Shown: piece by piece, positions 1 through 12,850 of the stretch
Layout of the letters: each line of letters starts with the position of its first letter
Numbering within the stretch: position 1 is the first letter of the stretch
NCBI GenBank assembly: GCA_037576195.1
Contig: CM075102.1
Coordinates: 24,424,745 to 24,488,744 of the forward strand
DNA: 64,000 bases
DNA from: Phytoseiulus persimilis
Taxonomy: Eukaryota; Arthropoda; Arachnida; Mesostigmata; Phytoseiidae
Direction: 5' to 3'
The notes under the pieces: generated by a model
Database searches by the model: none
What the model saw: the letters and a program-made list of their open reading frames with translations, nothing else
Told to the model about the DNA's origin: nothing
Position numbers and translations under genes: made by a program

Positions 1-3000
1 GCGCATTCATTTCCAGCCAACCGGTGAGTCAGTCACCCAGGCAGACTACAGCCCCAACGCAAGAGGGCAGGCTATCGAAACATTTCAGGAGTACAAAGCT
101 CAAACGAGCTATTATCTCATATTTCAAGTCAAAATTCAGCCGGACGCTGTTTGGGAAACGTTGCTCTGGCGGCCTTCATGCAGCTGGCGGGAGCCTCATA
201 AATAATTTATTCTTCATGGGAATAATAGTAACAGAAGCACCTCGTTTCAAGTATTTCTGCCTCCGTCGCATATACGGCTGGTTTCGATTCTGGAAGAAAC
301 CTTGGCTCCGGAGAATGCGACTTGGATTGTATTCGCGAGCGGAATCGCCCTGAGTGGGTTGAAACTGCAGGATTGGGTCCTGACAATGCGTTCACTGCTC
401 GTTTGGGTCATATACTCGAATCTGGGAAGAGAGCTTAACGCGGATTCGCCCCGAATATTCATGTCGCCGAGGTGATCCAAACAGAGCCACAAAACGGAGC
501 ATGGGAATCGCCGACGCGAATCATATCACCTTCTGCGTGTGTCGGAGCAAACCGCCATCTTCAAATGTGGCTTTCGTAGTTCGCTCAGAGAATCGTCGAT
601 GACGCAACGTCATGGTGGTCAGCTCAGTCCATTCTACGTCTGGGAATTCGTCCCGACGCCACAAGGAATCTAGGTCCAGAGGCAGGTGAGAACATAGGAG
701 CCGAGTTCGAGCCGCTGATGCTTCTCTCGAGAAGAGCATCTAATTGTCCTCGGACGCATCTCTCAAGCCCTGGTACCAGATTCTGACCGACTTCCGGTAA
801 CGGACCACCTTGCCAGAGCTCAGAGGAGCTTTGCGCGGCGCGCGGCTCGAATCAAATATCTGGCTGTTTTTCGTCTTTTCACGCCGGCTCGGAGCAGTGC
901 ATCGTACGGCGCTGTCTTTCACTGAGGGACAGACCTTATCAATTCGCTTAAACAATTTTCCACTCGTTGAGCTAGAGGAGAAATGTCACGACGGAAATGT
1001 CGCCGACGGTTATGGAGCCCCGTGTCAACAGCAAAAGATAATACCATCCAACACGGACATAGCTCCCGTTTACGGAAACTTTCGTCGAATCCTGATGCAT
1101 GCAGATGCGGGTTCTATATTCCCCTAGCACTAATGTCGCCACCAAATTGCTTTTCCCGCCCGTGCATCGATTGGTGCGTCCCTCGGAAATCTCTCGCCGA
1201 ATCCGGGTCGACTTGACGTGCTTCCACGGAGAATTCCACTGTGGGCACTGGTAAAGCGAGACAAATCAAAGGGCGAAACAATCGCTCGCTTCCTTGGGTC
1301 GTCAGCGGTAGGAACTATTTCCTTAGGTAGCTCGACAGTCGCTTCCAATTAGCCACCGTGGCCGAAACAAGAGCGAATCCTCACTGTCGCTTGCCTGCTC
1401 GCCGTCTTTCTCCCGCAGCCAGTCAACGCGGCCATAGTTTTGGCAGTCGCGGAAAAAAGCTCCGTCGCTTTCTTCCTAACGTCAAAGACACAGCACTGCG
1501 TTCATTAACTTCTTAGCCGGAACATAGTTAACTGGCTCATCCGGGGCAGAGCTAGCAGCAGTCCGGTGGAATCACGCGCCAGTTCACCAGGTACGAATGG
1601 ACGGGGTCTCATACGCGGCGTTCGCAACAATGAAGGACAGCCGAACGAGTCAACGAGCGTATCACTCCAATCGATTCCCAAGTGTCACTGCCCAGCAGGC
1701 AATTATCGGATCCGAATCGATAGGGATCCATCGATGGAACCAGTCTCGGCTGACCGTATTCAAGCCGCACACTGGCATATGAACACACAATGACTGGCAG
1801 GTTCGAGCGTGGAGCGACCAATCACGAGATCGTTTTCAAACTTGTCGCCCCGGCCGAGCGTCGAGCTCCCCAATAGAGTGGAGGCATTATGGGTTTTCAT
1901 CTGAGACGATGCAGGTGAGAGGACGAAGGGCTTCGATCTATCTGACGAACCGCTATGATTCCTGACTTTGAGAGAAAACAGCAGAACCCTCTTCTTTTCA
2001 ATTATTTCTCGTCGATTTCGGACTTTCCGCCTGGTTGGTGATCGCATTATTCCTTGACAAGGCCGATGATTTACGTCCGCTGGGGCGGCATAGCGTCCTT
2101 CGCCCCTTTGACGACAAGATTCCCATTTTACTCAGCTACAGCTGCAGCGCTTGACGATGCAGTCATACCATAATAAAACAATATAATACGCCACGAATTG
2201 AAACGCCGCGCTCTGGTCCGAGAATCAAACGTACAGAAGTCCTCGCATATGCACTGGAGCCCGAACGAGTGCATTCAGCTTCAGAAGTCTATACTATGCC
2301 CGCGAGAGCTTCGGAGGAGATGTGAGGGAATGCACCCCGAAGTTTGGTTCAGATGCAGTGCAACCTCGTCACAAATGATCATGTGCGATGTGACATTGGA
2401 AATCCAGGATCAGATCCGATGACCGCGTTCGTAGAGAAGAGCCACAACGAACACAAAGGGGCACTGGATGAGGTGATCAATCATTCAACCATCCCTCTCA
2501 ACTTTCGGCTGTTTTCCTGAGTAACAAGGAAGTTTCGTTTTGATGACGATTCCATCGAGGCATAAGATGGGGTTCAGAGGCAAAAGTTTTCCCTCCGCAT
2601 CATCAGACGATATTTCCAAGCCCCGCACAATTGGTAGGGTGAGTATCGAAGTATCCTTGGTTTGGAAGCGCGAAGACTGTTTTCTTCAGGGATTTTCCGC
2701 TTCTTCGACGAGAACGGCGCTCAGTGAACGGCGGCGGGCGGAGGCATCGCCACTGTCATGATCATCTTCGCAACGGCCGACATTGATCCGGCATCCATGG
2801 GCCCAGTGAGCTTTCGTGTGCGGGTACGCTTTCTACTCGCTCACTTTCATCCCGCGCTCATTCCCTACCCTGATTTCCATTGGAACCGAGCACTGTTCTA
2901 CAGGCTCGTTCAGAGATACCCGACGTTCGTTATTCTTATCTCATGGCGGTGAAAATCCGTGAACGTTTGACATCAATCCGCGAACCAGCTGACAGTCCTC

Positions 3001-4574
3001 GCCTGAAAACGGGGATACGACACCAGAGAGATACAACGTTGTGTCACGGAGACGACGTTGGATTCGAGCGCGGCATTCATTGTGAATCGGGATTAGCTCG
3101 AGCCGCACCGAGCGATTCCCCAGGGTATCGACATAAAGTACCCCAAAGTACTGGTGCCCTGTGACGAAGGCAGCTGCTATCGAACGCCTCGGACCCGAAC
3201 CAATCAGGACGGAATTCCGACCAGACAGATTCGAACCCGAACGCGCGACGACGGATTTTCAAACAACTCTCCGCAAATACGTTCGCTTCTCCTGATCCGT
3301 ACCAGCTGAAACAAGCTCATTTTCGGACTAGTCTCAGTCAGCTGAAGGTCACGAGCACTCATCGTCGAAACGAAGAGCAAGACTGACACTAGAGATCCGA
3401 AGGTGACTTCTTAAACGATCTGAGTTTCGTGTATGTGTCTCGTGCCAACAGCGATCAGCCCTCGCTGCATTTCTCCCGTTTGATTGAGTGTGAGCGGCGG
3501 GCGGACAGACAGACGGTCGGTCGAATTGAAGGACCAAGTGTATGCAGAAATTTACTCACGATCCCTACGGTTTCAACCGAGTTGGCGGCTCTGATGGTGG
3601 CAACAACAACGATTTTGAACGTTTCTTCCGGGTCGACGTGTTGTTGCCGTTCGCCTCTTGTTGCTGTTAACATAGCGGTGGGCTTGTGCGCCCCGTTCTT
3701 CGGGCAATCCTCGGGCATCCATTGTGCTTCAGCCGTCCGCCCTCACCCTCTCGCTCACTGACAGCCAGACCGCCCGACTGCCTGAGTCACAAACACCAGT
3801 CACAACAATCTGGTTGTTGTGTGAACCGTTACGTTAGCCGATGATTTCTTCTTCCAGTCAATGGCAGGCGTTGTTACCCGATCCGAGCGAAACCTCTTCA
3901 GCTCGGACAAGGCCGTTGATTGTTCGATCAACTTCTCGATTGCTTGTTGATTGACTTTGAAAGCAATGACTGATGGATGTACGCAGAAGACAAATCGACC
4001 GATCGACGAATTCTACGATCCATCTGTTCACGGAGAGGCACTTTTCGCCGACTTCAGACGGCGTTGTTTTCCTTCTACTTTCCTTCGATTTTCGGAGTTG
4101 ATCTGTGAGCTGGCTCGGTCCTTCTTCTGTCGAAGAATCACCTCCGTCACAAACTCAATAGGTACCCTGATAATTGAGGAGTGTGACTCGAAACCGCGGG
4201 GTGTGATTGAACTTTTCTCCAAATGGAGATATCTCCTCTGTTACTGAAAACTGTTCTCTAGCCGGTTAATTGACTCGCTGCTCGGCTGAGCTCCCGATCG
4301 GAGTCCTATCGACTCGACAGTCGGTGCAATCGACCGTGTAAGCTTCTCCTCGCCTTGCTTAAGCGGGAATTTCTGATAATCGTGGGCTGGTCTCGTAATT
4401 GAAAAAGCACCATTGAGAACAAGCGGTGCAGGTAAAGAGGCGCGAACCATTCCGAGAGAGTAACATTTGTCGAAGCGATGGACTCGCAGTCTAAGTGAGG
4501 AACAGTTTACTGAGTCGGTCAGTTGGCATTTTGCCTCGAGCCTGCGACGCTCCAGCTGTTGTCATTGTGAGCAG

Positions 4575-4618
4575 AAACGACGACAACAACGACGATGGCG
4601 GCGGCGGCGTCGGCGACA
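4575..4618 (+). repeat. Degenerate ACG/GGC triplet patch
   Basis: ACGACGACAACAACGACG-type units followed directly by GGC units. Confidence 0.6.
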
Positions 4619-6196
4619 GAAACAGTTCTGACACAAAGGACAACGGCGATTGCAATAAGAACTCCTAAGCGTATGATTGCGTTATAATTTGTGTACGTTT
4701 GCCCACTCGATGAATGTGTCCAGCATCATTATCCTCAATCATCGTCTCCTCCGCTATCGTCGGTTTCTTTTTTTTCGGCCGAGACGTTCTTGCTACTGCT
4801 GTAGCCAGTGTTGTCAAGTCCTGGTCATCCGAACACGACAAGAAACACCTCGATTGTCGAACGATTCGGCCTGCCTACGAGCCAGCCGGCGATCTGTCGG
4901 ATCAGACAGAAGACGGACGGGCGTTCGGTCATATTCGGTTGGAGCGTACGAAAGCATTCGTAATTCCCTTGATGCATTGAACGAGACCACTGCGAGGCTG
5001 GCGACTAGAGATGCGATTGTTTGTCGTTCCTGGCTTCTGGCCGAATTCGTACAGCTACAGAAGAATATAATATGGACGAAACTCAAAGACACCGCATTGA
5101 GAAGCGGCGGCAGTGGCAACAACGACTTTTTATATGAATGGATCCGGAGTTGAGCTTGTGTAAATGTACAGCCATTACCTAGGAAGCGTTCAGTTCTGGA
5201 TTTGTTCTTGTCTCCCGCGTTGAATGAGTTTTGGCTTTGAAGACCACATGGAGGCGCTGATAATGTGGAAGTTGGGCTCTGATGAGCGGAAGACTACTCA
5301 GTGGTTCTGTAACTGAACATTATGAAGTCCGTGTTTGAGTCGACATCACCTCTGAATGCTTTCCAATACGGAGGAGAACGTCTCTTTCTGCAGCCGCGCA
5401 CATTGTCTCCCATCAACATCCGGATCTCAAGCCAATAAAGAGGCTCAAAGTCTCCCGAGCTGCGCAAGCCTCAGAGTGGGGCTTGGGTATATTTACTTTG
5501 CGTGGAGGACCCAAGCGAAGCTCTCTGGCATTCGATGCAGGAAGCATCTCCGAATTCGATGACGTATCCCGACCTTCGCGGCGGCGACGTCCGTTCCAGC
5601 TCAACGATTTCTAAAAATTCAAACTCGAATTCTACGCTCTGGGATTCCTCTCAACCAAGGACGCAAGCGGGTAATTTCTATGTAATTCTCACTCCGTTGA
5701 GCAGGCTCCACTGTCTTGACAGGGACTAGGAGTAGGAAAGCCTCGCGAGAAGCGGAACGGGTGAATTGGAATACAAGTTTCCAGAAACACGTACACGGAG
5801 CTGGAAAATTTGAGGATGAATCCAGCAGCTCGGTTGCGGAGGCGTCGAGCTACGTTACAATGCGTGTCGCGAAGCTGTCAAAAGTTGAACGTTCAAGGGC
5901 TCGACGATAGCGGGTATTCCGTCCCGCTCATCGAGCTTCTATTGAATTCATCAAGAACGCCACCATTGTAAGGTTCGGATAGATTTCCACCAGCATCATC
6001 AATACATTGGCCCTATCATTAAGTTGTTTAACGTCATTTTACGAGGGTTGTTTGTTTGACGTCCCGATGAAGGTAAAGATGCCAAGGTGAACCCAGGGGA
6101 AGAGAACGAACTTGAGCGTGGGAAAGGAAGGGAGCGCACAAACAAATTAATGGGATCTGCTCCATGCGATTGTCGTGTCGCGTGCCTCACATGAGG

Positions 6197-6226
6197 AAGT
6201 GGCGTCGCCGTGCGACGTCGCCACTT
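6197..6226 (+). repeat. Short perfect hairpin with one bulge
   Basis: Arms AAGTGGCG and CGCCACTT enclose an inner TCGC/GCGA stem with a three-base loop; a three-base bulge sits on one side. Twelve base pairs in 30 nt. Confidence 0.75.
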
Positions 6227-9200
6227 GTTCAGCGATGCGTATCATGTTCGGCAACACCGCTCCGTGCTTGAGCCGCCCTCAGAGCTAAGCCAGCAACGAA
6301 ACGGACGTCCGCGAACGCGGAGTCCAAGGTATCTGACAATCCGATCGTTGATGGGACCAGTTCTTATTTTAGAAAAGCTCCATCTCGTCGGAGGCATGGT
6401 GATGATTCCGGATATGAACCCGATGATGCTGGTCGCTGAATGCCGGGCTCAATTCAACAAAGCTCATCCACTGGGACGCCGGCGAGAGATAATTATTGCG
6501 AGCTGCGGCCTCGCGTTTGGATTCGATCGTCACAACTCTCGGGCCATCGATAGACGTATGACCGCGTCGCCTGTATGGTATGCAAATATAGCACGAGATT
6601 TCTGTGACAAAGACGTTCGCCGTATCTGTGAGGAGTGCCTCTGTCTATGATTCAGACGGATTTCTGGACGCCGTCGCATCTGATGCATCCATCGCATCGC
6701 ACGTACCTCCCCAGATCTGTCGCCGGACGACAGGCCGCCGTCATCGGCGCTCAAGGTCTGACATAACCGATTTCTCACGGAAAACAGACTCGAGTCGGAT
6801 GAACAATGAAATAGGGGGAAGCGAAACGGAATATTGTCTGGACAGACTCGACAGAGTGAGTGTTTATCTCACACTCTGGTTACCGATTCTTCCCTCCGTG
6901 TGTTAGGCTGTCGTCTGCTCGTTATTCAGTGTTGCTGGCTCCCATTTTTCCCAGGTTTGCCGCTGTGGCGAGAACAGAAAAATCATGGAATGGCGCCTCG
7001 CGTTTTTGTTAGTTCTGTTTCTGACGTCACGAATCGTCAAAAGCGGTGATTGTTCGTCGAGATGTGTGACTGGCCGATAGCAGAACACGAGCCGACAATG
7101 CGTTTTCTCTCCTTTGTGTTCTACAATAATTGGTTCAAGAAAATAAACTTTCGTTTTTCTACGTCTGTCATCGCCGTCTCCAGGCGGCGTTTTTCTCGCA
7201 TCTTATTTCTTCATTCTGCGGCTTCTTTCGCTTTTGTTGATGACAGACGCAAACGCTCCCCGGTTGCCTGGCTCCTCCGCGCTTGGTGTTACATCAGTTG
7301 CCAAGGGGTTCCAGAAGTCGGTAGGGGTCTTTTAGTCAACCTCGCCCCGGCAGCAGGAGCATCGCAGGATAAGTCCAGAGAAGAAAGCCGATGAACGGAT
7401 GGGAGATTCGGTGAGCTGAGAAGCCAGCTACGGTCCCCCAGACGGGTAACTGTCTATCATTGGAAAATGATGCGGTCCACTGAGCTGAGTTTTTGTGCAC
7501 GGCGCCAACTGCCTGAATATCACTGCGGCACGTCCGATTCATCGACTCGATCCCGCTCGGGATACCGCCTGCTGCCTGGAACTTCTCCTGCAGAGCCGCC
7601 ATCCAGCCTTGCTGCCGGCGGCTCGCGCGGCCTGCTTCGGTTTGTCCACAGTCGTCTTCGCCTTGAAGAAAGCTTCCCTTGAGCTTCACGGGCAGATGCT
7701 GAGTGAAACTCCTTATCGGTTGCATCGTTCTCCCATTTTTTTTTTCTCGCGGCGACAAAACCCCAGCGGTGGACCACGGGCGAAAATTTCCATACCATCC
7801 CAGTCGACTGTTAGATAACGATTCGGGACGGCAGCAGGACGCTGGGAGGCTGAGCGAACGGCCGCTACGCGAACAGTAAGAAACCAGCCATTCGCTCAAA
7901 ACTGCCAGTTACTGACTGGATCAGCAAGCGGTGAAGACGGAGGAAGAGTAGAGGCAGCGAATGCCCGGTCTTCCGTCGCCAGTCGGCGTGAGTGAGCACA
8001 CAATTAGTGCCGCGTGCGGTGTTGTTCGTTCTCGTTCGATAGATCGCAACAGAGAGCGATACGATTTGCGGGCTGCAACCGAGGCTCGCGTGGTGCCGTT
8101 AATGCGACTCAAACACTTCGAAGGAGAAAACAAAACCTCACCACAGCATGGATGACCTTCAAAAAGACCGCCGCTGGGCCGCTTGGTCTGGCCCCGGACA
8201 AGGGATCCAGGGTCTGACGAGTCGCAGCGGCAAATAGGCAAACATATGTGCCACATGCATACGACAGCCGCATATCCACTGGCAGCCTCATTCACCGAAG
8301 CCTCCGAGTCAACATTTCAAAGCTGAGGAATAAAGCAACTCCGGACAAGCAATACGAGCAGAGATCAGCCGAACAACGGGGAAGCGAACCTAATTTTCAG
8401 TGCCGACGTGCGTCCGGGTCGACTTCGAGAGCTCGCATCGAAAGTCTCGGTCGACGTTCGAACCGGAGCACGAGTCTGACTCGTCGTTCCCGTTGATATG
8501 TTCAAAAGATACTTCTAATGTCCTGTCCCATCTCGTGAGAAAAGAGAACCCTCGTGGCGTCACCAGTGTTCCGAATACCGTAAAATATAAGATGGTTCCC
8601 GAGAGGGTACGCGCCCAGAAAATCAATAAATCTCGATTCGCAATGATTCATCCTTCTCTTTGGAGATAAAATCTTAGCCGACGGAAATTCCGGCTCCACT
8701 TCAATGATCCATCAAGTATTTCACAAAGTTCGTCGGTTCTTGGAGGCGAGTAATGGCTGCCTTGGAATCGCTAAAATCCAACTTTTGGAGAGGAACCATC
8801 ATGAAAGTCGTCCAGGAATAGTGGAGGAATCGTGTATTCCCTGTTCAGTGTTACCAACATAAATTGTTGGGGATGAGATGTTCCTTCAAAAAGACAATAC
8901 GGGCTGTCTGTCGCGCGGGTGGTCAGCCGATCACATCCTGGGGAGTCCCGTTCATGGATTAGAGCCGTTGACCTTTGTCCGTCATTCTCTTATCTCTATA
9001 GTGGGTGGTAGTGGTTTTTTCGGCTGCGGTGGTCGTGGGAGATAAGTTCCCTTGCATGTTGCTCTCGAATCAGGAAGTCTACTCAGAAGGTGGGTGGGCT
9101 GTTTGTTCAGCCCTCCTGAGCGCGGTCCTTCATCCCGCAAGAGCGGAATATGTGGGCGGGCGAATCCTTCCTCGATGAGTTCGGTAAAAGGAAAACATGA

Positions 9201-10085
9201 ACCGCTTCTATAAGCAATCGTTATCGGCTCCTCTAACCGAGTTTGTGTGAAAGATCCTCCTCCACCATCTGCATAATACAGGCTGGGCCATTAACAGAGC
9301 TCAGAATTCGCAAAGGTATAGCCCTCGAGCTTGTGGAGGATTCAGGTTCAAGGCGTTCTTCGCATACGATTTGTCCCCCGGATCGGAGCCGGCTTGTTTT
9401 GCAATACGGTTGCGATATGTACGCGATGTGGCTGTTGAAAAAAGCCGGATCTATCTGGCTGCGGCTGATGAAACTGGCCCACGGTCACCACGGTACCGGT
9501 CGAAATAATTCCAAATGAATTCTATCGAAACGGCACTTGGAATATTTATTGGTTTTCCTTCGTCGTCATCTCGGAGAGGGCCCGGGCAACGGTGCGAGCG
9601 GGCCCCGACACCAAATGAATATTCCGCCCACGAGTTGTCTTCGGAGCGCAAGACGAGGGAAAAATACCGAACTCCGCAGGCGAGCGACCGGAGCCATTGC
9701 CGTGGACATGTTTTATGTGAGTTTGACAAATAAGCTTCGACAAATATCGAGAGTGATGTACCGCGGAGACACAACGGGGAACCGCATGAACATCGCGAGA
9801 GAGGATCACGGAGTGAGTGGATTCGACTACTTCGCACCCAAGCAGGCGATGAAAGCGGCTCCACCGCGCTCGTTGATGACAAGCTCGTGCTCTTCCATTT
9901 CTCACTCACTCCGTTTCCCGGCACTCCGCGGGTGACGAATTCTCGATGAGTCCTCTATTGATGTGATCCGTAAGGGTTCCTCTTCGTGTCGTCGCCGGGG
10001 GAAGTAGTATTACGTCAGATGGTTTCGCGGCTCCGCAGCCGACTGCGCGACATCAAACAGGTGGGTCGGATGGAACGTGGGTCGC

Positions 10086-10110
10086 GTTTGCGTACGCAAA
10101 CTTGCGTACG
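10086..10110 (+). repeat. Palindrome plus inverted copy
   Basis: A perfect 16-bp palindrome GTTTGCGTACGCAAAC (10086-10101) is followed at once by TTGCGTACG, a further copy of its half-site. Confidence 0.85.
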
Positions 10111-12823
10111 ATCCATATTTAGCCGTATGGAGGATCAGAGAACGTAAACGCGCCGATATCATTCAATCCACTTCAGCCTCAGACTGTGTCTGAGCGGCTG
10201 TCTGAGACAAAACAGCGATAAGTCTTCGGTTCGAATTTTTGGTCAAGTCCCGCCCTGGTCGAAAACGATGTGAGAATCGAGAACGTGGTTCGCTCCGGCC
10301 TCTCGGATATCCATCCGCGATGTCCGTCTCGGAGAGATGGAATCCCGGCTCAATCCGCTTTCAAGATACAGGACGGCGAATAACGAAGAATCCCTATACA
10401 ACGATATGGACCGGGAGGCGTTGGCAAACACGCGCACTTGACGCCTATGAGCGTTATTCATTGTAGAATTTGCATCATGATTAGAGGGGCGTCTTCATGG
10501 CCGCCTGAAGACGGAGAAGAATATTCATTCGACCGACTTGTTCTTAACCGCCGAAACCGAGTCGCCCGACCGATGAACGCTGTAGTTAGTAGATTATACC
10601 ACTTACCGCGACTCACTGCGGCGACTCGTTTCAAACACCTCTTCACGCCAAAGCGATATCGGAACCCGATTGGAAAACTACCGAGTCCGCATCCGGAGTG
10701 CGGGAATGGTAAACTCGTGAATCGTTGCGTAAGCAAAGGTTGTCGAATGTGGAAAGTGCGTTAAACTAATGAATGATGCGGTTGGAAACAAAGGCCCATC
10801 ACAGAGAAGGGATGTTTTCCGTTGACATCGTTCGTTGTTTCTCTTGGAGCCAAGAGACGCGCACCATTCTTCTAGTTGGGACGAGCGGGAACACAACGGG
10901 TCCGATCGCGGATATTGGTGATACGCGAGATATACGCGACTCGCTTGTGCAAGTGTTACGCGGCAGCGGGTCGTATCGTTATTTTTGTCGCCCCGTTGTC
11001 GTGGTTGTTGTAGTTTTCCTCGACTTTTTCCAACTTTTATCAATTCTGTTCGCTCCCAGCAAGAACAACCACAACTGCGACGAGTTCACTGACTGAGCTT
11101 GAGAGGTTGGAACTTCCGCTACGGCAATGCTTTTCTGAAGACGGGCTCGACCGTTCGTCTGTCCCACTGGTTTCTCGTCGAGGAAATCTCAATCAGAGCT
11201 TGGACACACGATCAACTGGACACGTCGAGGAACACTTCCAAGAGAATTTCGCTCCATCGGTCGAATCCATCGGATCGGGAACGCGGCGATGAGTGACTGT
11301 TTCGTAGCGGAGCGATGTACGAACAGAAGGCCTTCATATCGACGATGCCCTTATGTCTTTCGGAAGCACCTGGCGGGGCTTCCCTGCTTGCTTCTGACGG
11401 TCATGGAAAAACTTCTCGAACGGAGTTCGCTCTTTTCTATTTGGGACGCGTTTCGCTTCTGCAATTACGACGCAAGCGCGTTAATCAAACGGATCATTTC
11501 TACACGGCTTTGTTAGAACAGCGTAGACGGGCTCTGAGAAAGCTAGTTTCTCGCCAGCCAGTCAACCGGCTCGCCACCCACTCTGTACCGAAGCCAAGGT
11601 TCCTGGAAGACTGCGGCGTGGGTCTTCACTATGAGTAAGCATATCGCCACACACAGTTCCGTGAGTAACATTGTTTGTCTCCGCTGTCGTTGTAGTCGTG
11701 GCAGCCACCGCCGCGGCAGCAACATCATCATCGTCGTCATCCATGGTACGGCTACCGCGGGAAGATGGCCCATTGTCAGTTACCGTCACCACAACCGACT
11801 CCTATGATTTCCATCAACTTTCGCTTTCATTGAAGCTCACGAGATACCTCGCCGTCGTTTGTTCTCGACTCTCGAGACAAATTGCTCGACGATCCAGTCG
11901 AACTCGCTGGTGCTCTATGCATTCATAATAGCATCAGTGCAGCAGGAAATGATTCCAACATCAGACTGACAGTTATGAGCTCCGCTAGAAGATTTGGCAG
12001 ACAAGTGAATCCAGTCGAGAGGATTCAGTCTCGTAACCGTATGAGCAGAGTGGACGATATCTGGAGCGTAACGGAATGCGAACCAGGAGTCGTTGAAACC
12101 CCACTCGAGCTCCGATTCATCGCCTAGATCTCTCCTGGTTGTAATGTGGAGATGAAAGCCAGGACCGGATGCAACGAGCAATAGGTCAGCTTCTGCGCTC
12201 GTTTATCGATGGCCTTTGCGAGAGAAACTCAGCCTGCCGATGGTTGAGCATAAACATTTTTCAAGAAGGCGTCGATCGTTGGTCGTAGTCGTAACACTGG
12301 TATCTCCGACTCACGTTCGCTCCCATAAATTTTCCCTCAATGAAACGATCGTCTCGGGAAACTCCCCCTCAGACACATCGCACGATCCGATTCTCCCCAA
12401 GGCATTCTCGCATGCAAAACGTATTTTCGTTCGCTTTGCCGCGCTCCCTGCCCGCTCGGCCTCCGCTGACAGTTCCTCCTGTCTGCTGCTTCCACATGCC
12501 TCAAAACAAACGACCACTACGACCTGAACCGGCGAACTCAGAAAGACTGGAAGTCGAAAATTTCGGGCACTTTCTTGGCGCTCCGAAGTGCCGTGCATGT
12601 CAGCCGAACATTGGAGTTCTCCCTTTCGCTCCACCTCGCGCCTCTGCGAGGAGGCGGGATGGCTCCGAAAACCGCCGGGATCCATTCCGCGCAAGGGAAC
12701 GGTTGGATTTTCCCTAAGGACTCACCTGTGTGAAGCACAAGCCCACGACGAGGGCCACAGAAAGGCCCTTCATTTTTATCCGTGGTTCCAGGAGGCAACT
12801 ATTTCAGGAGACTTCACTGCGAT

Positions 12824-12850
12824 CACAACAACAACAACAACAACGACAAC
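12824..12850 (+). repeat. ACA trinucleotide microsatellite
   Basis: An almost perfect run of eight to nine ACA units. Confidence 0.9.

Noticed and set aside
7336-7899. 187-codon minus-strand open frame, the second longest in the window
   Set aside because: No recognisable motif. By a rough estimate about one frame of 180 codons is expected by chance in six frames of 64 kb of balanced composition.
10176-10240. tRNA-like stretch with A-box (GTCTGAGCGG) and B-box-like (GGTTCGAAT) words
   Set aside because: The T-arm and anticodon stems do not pair and the spacing is short; not a functional tRNA.
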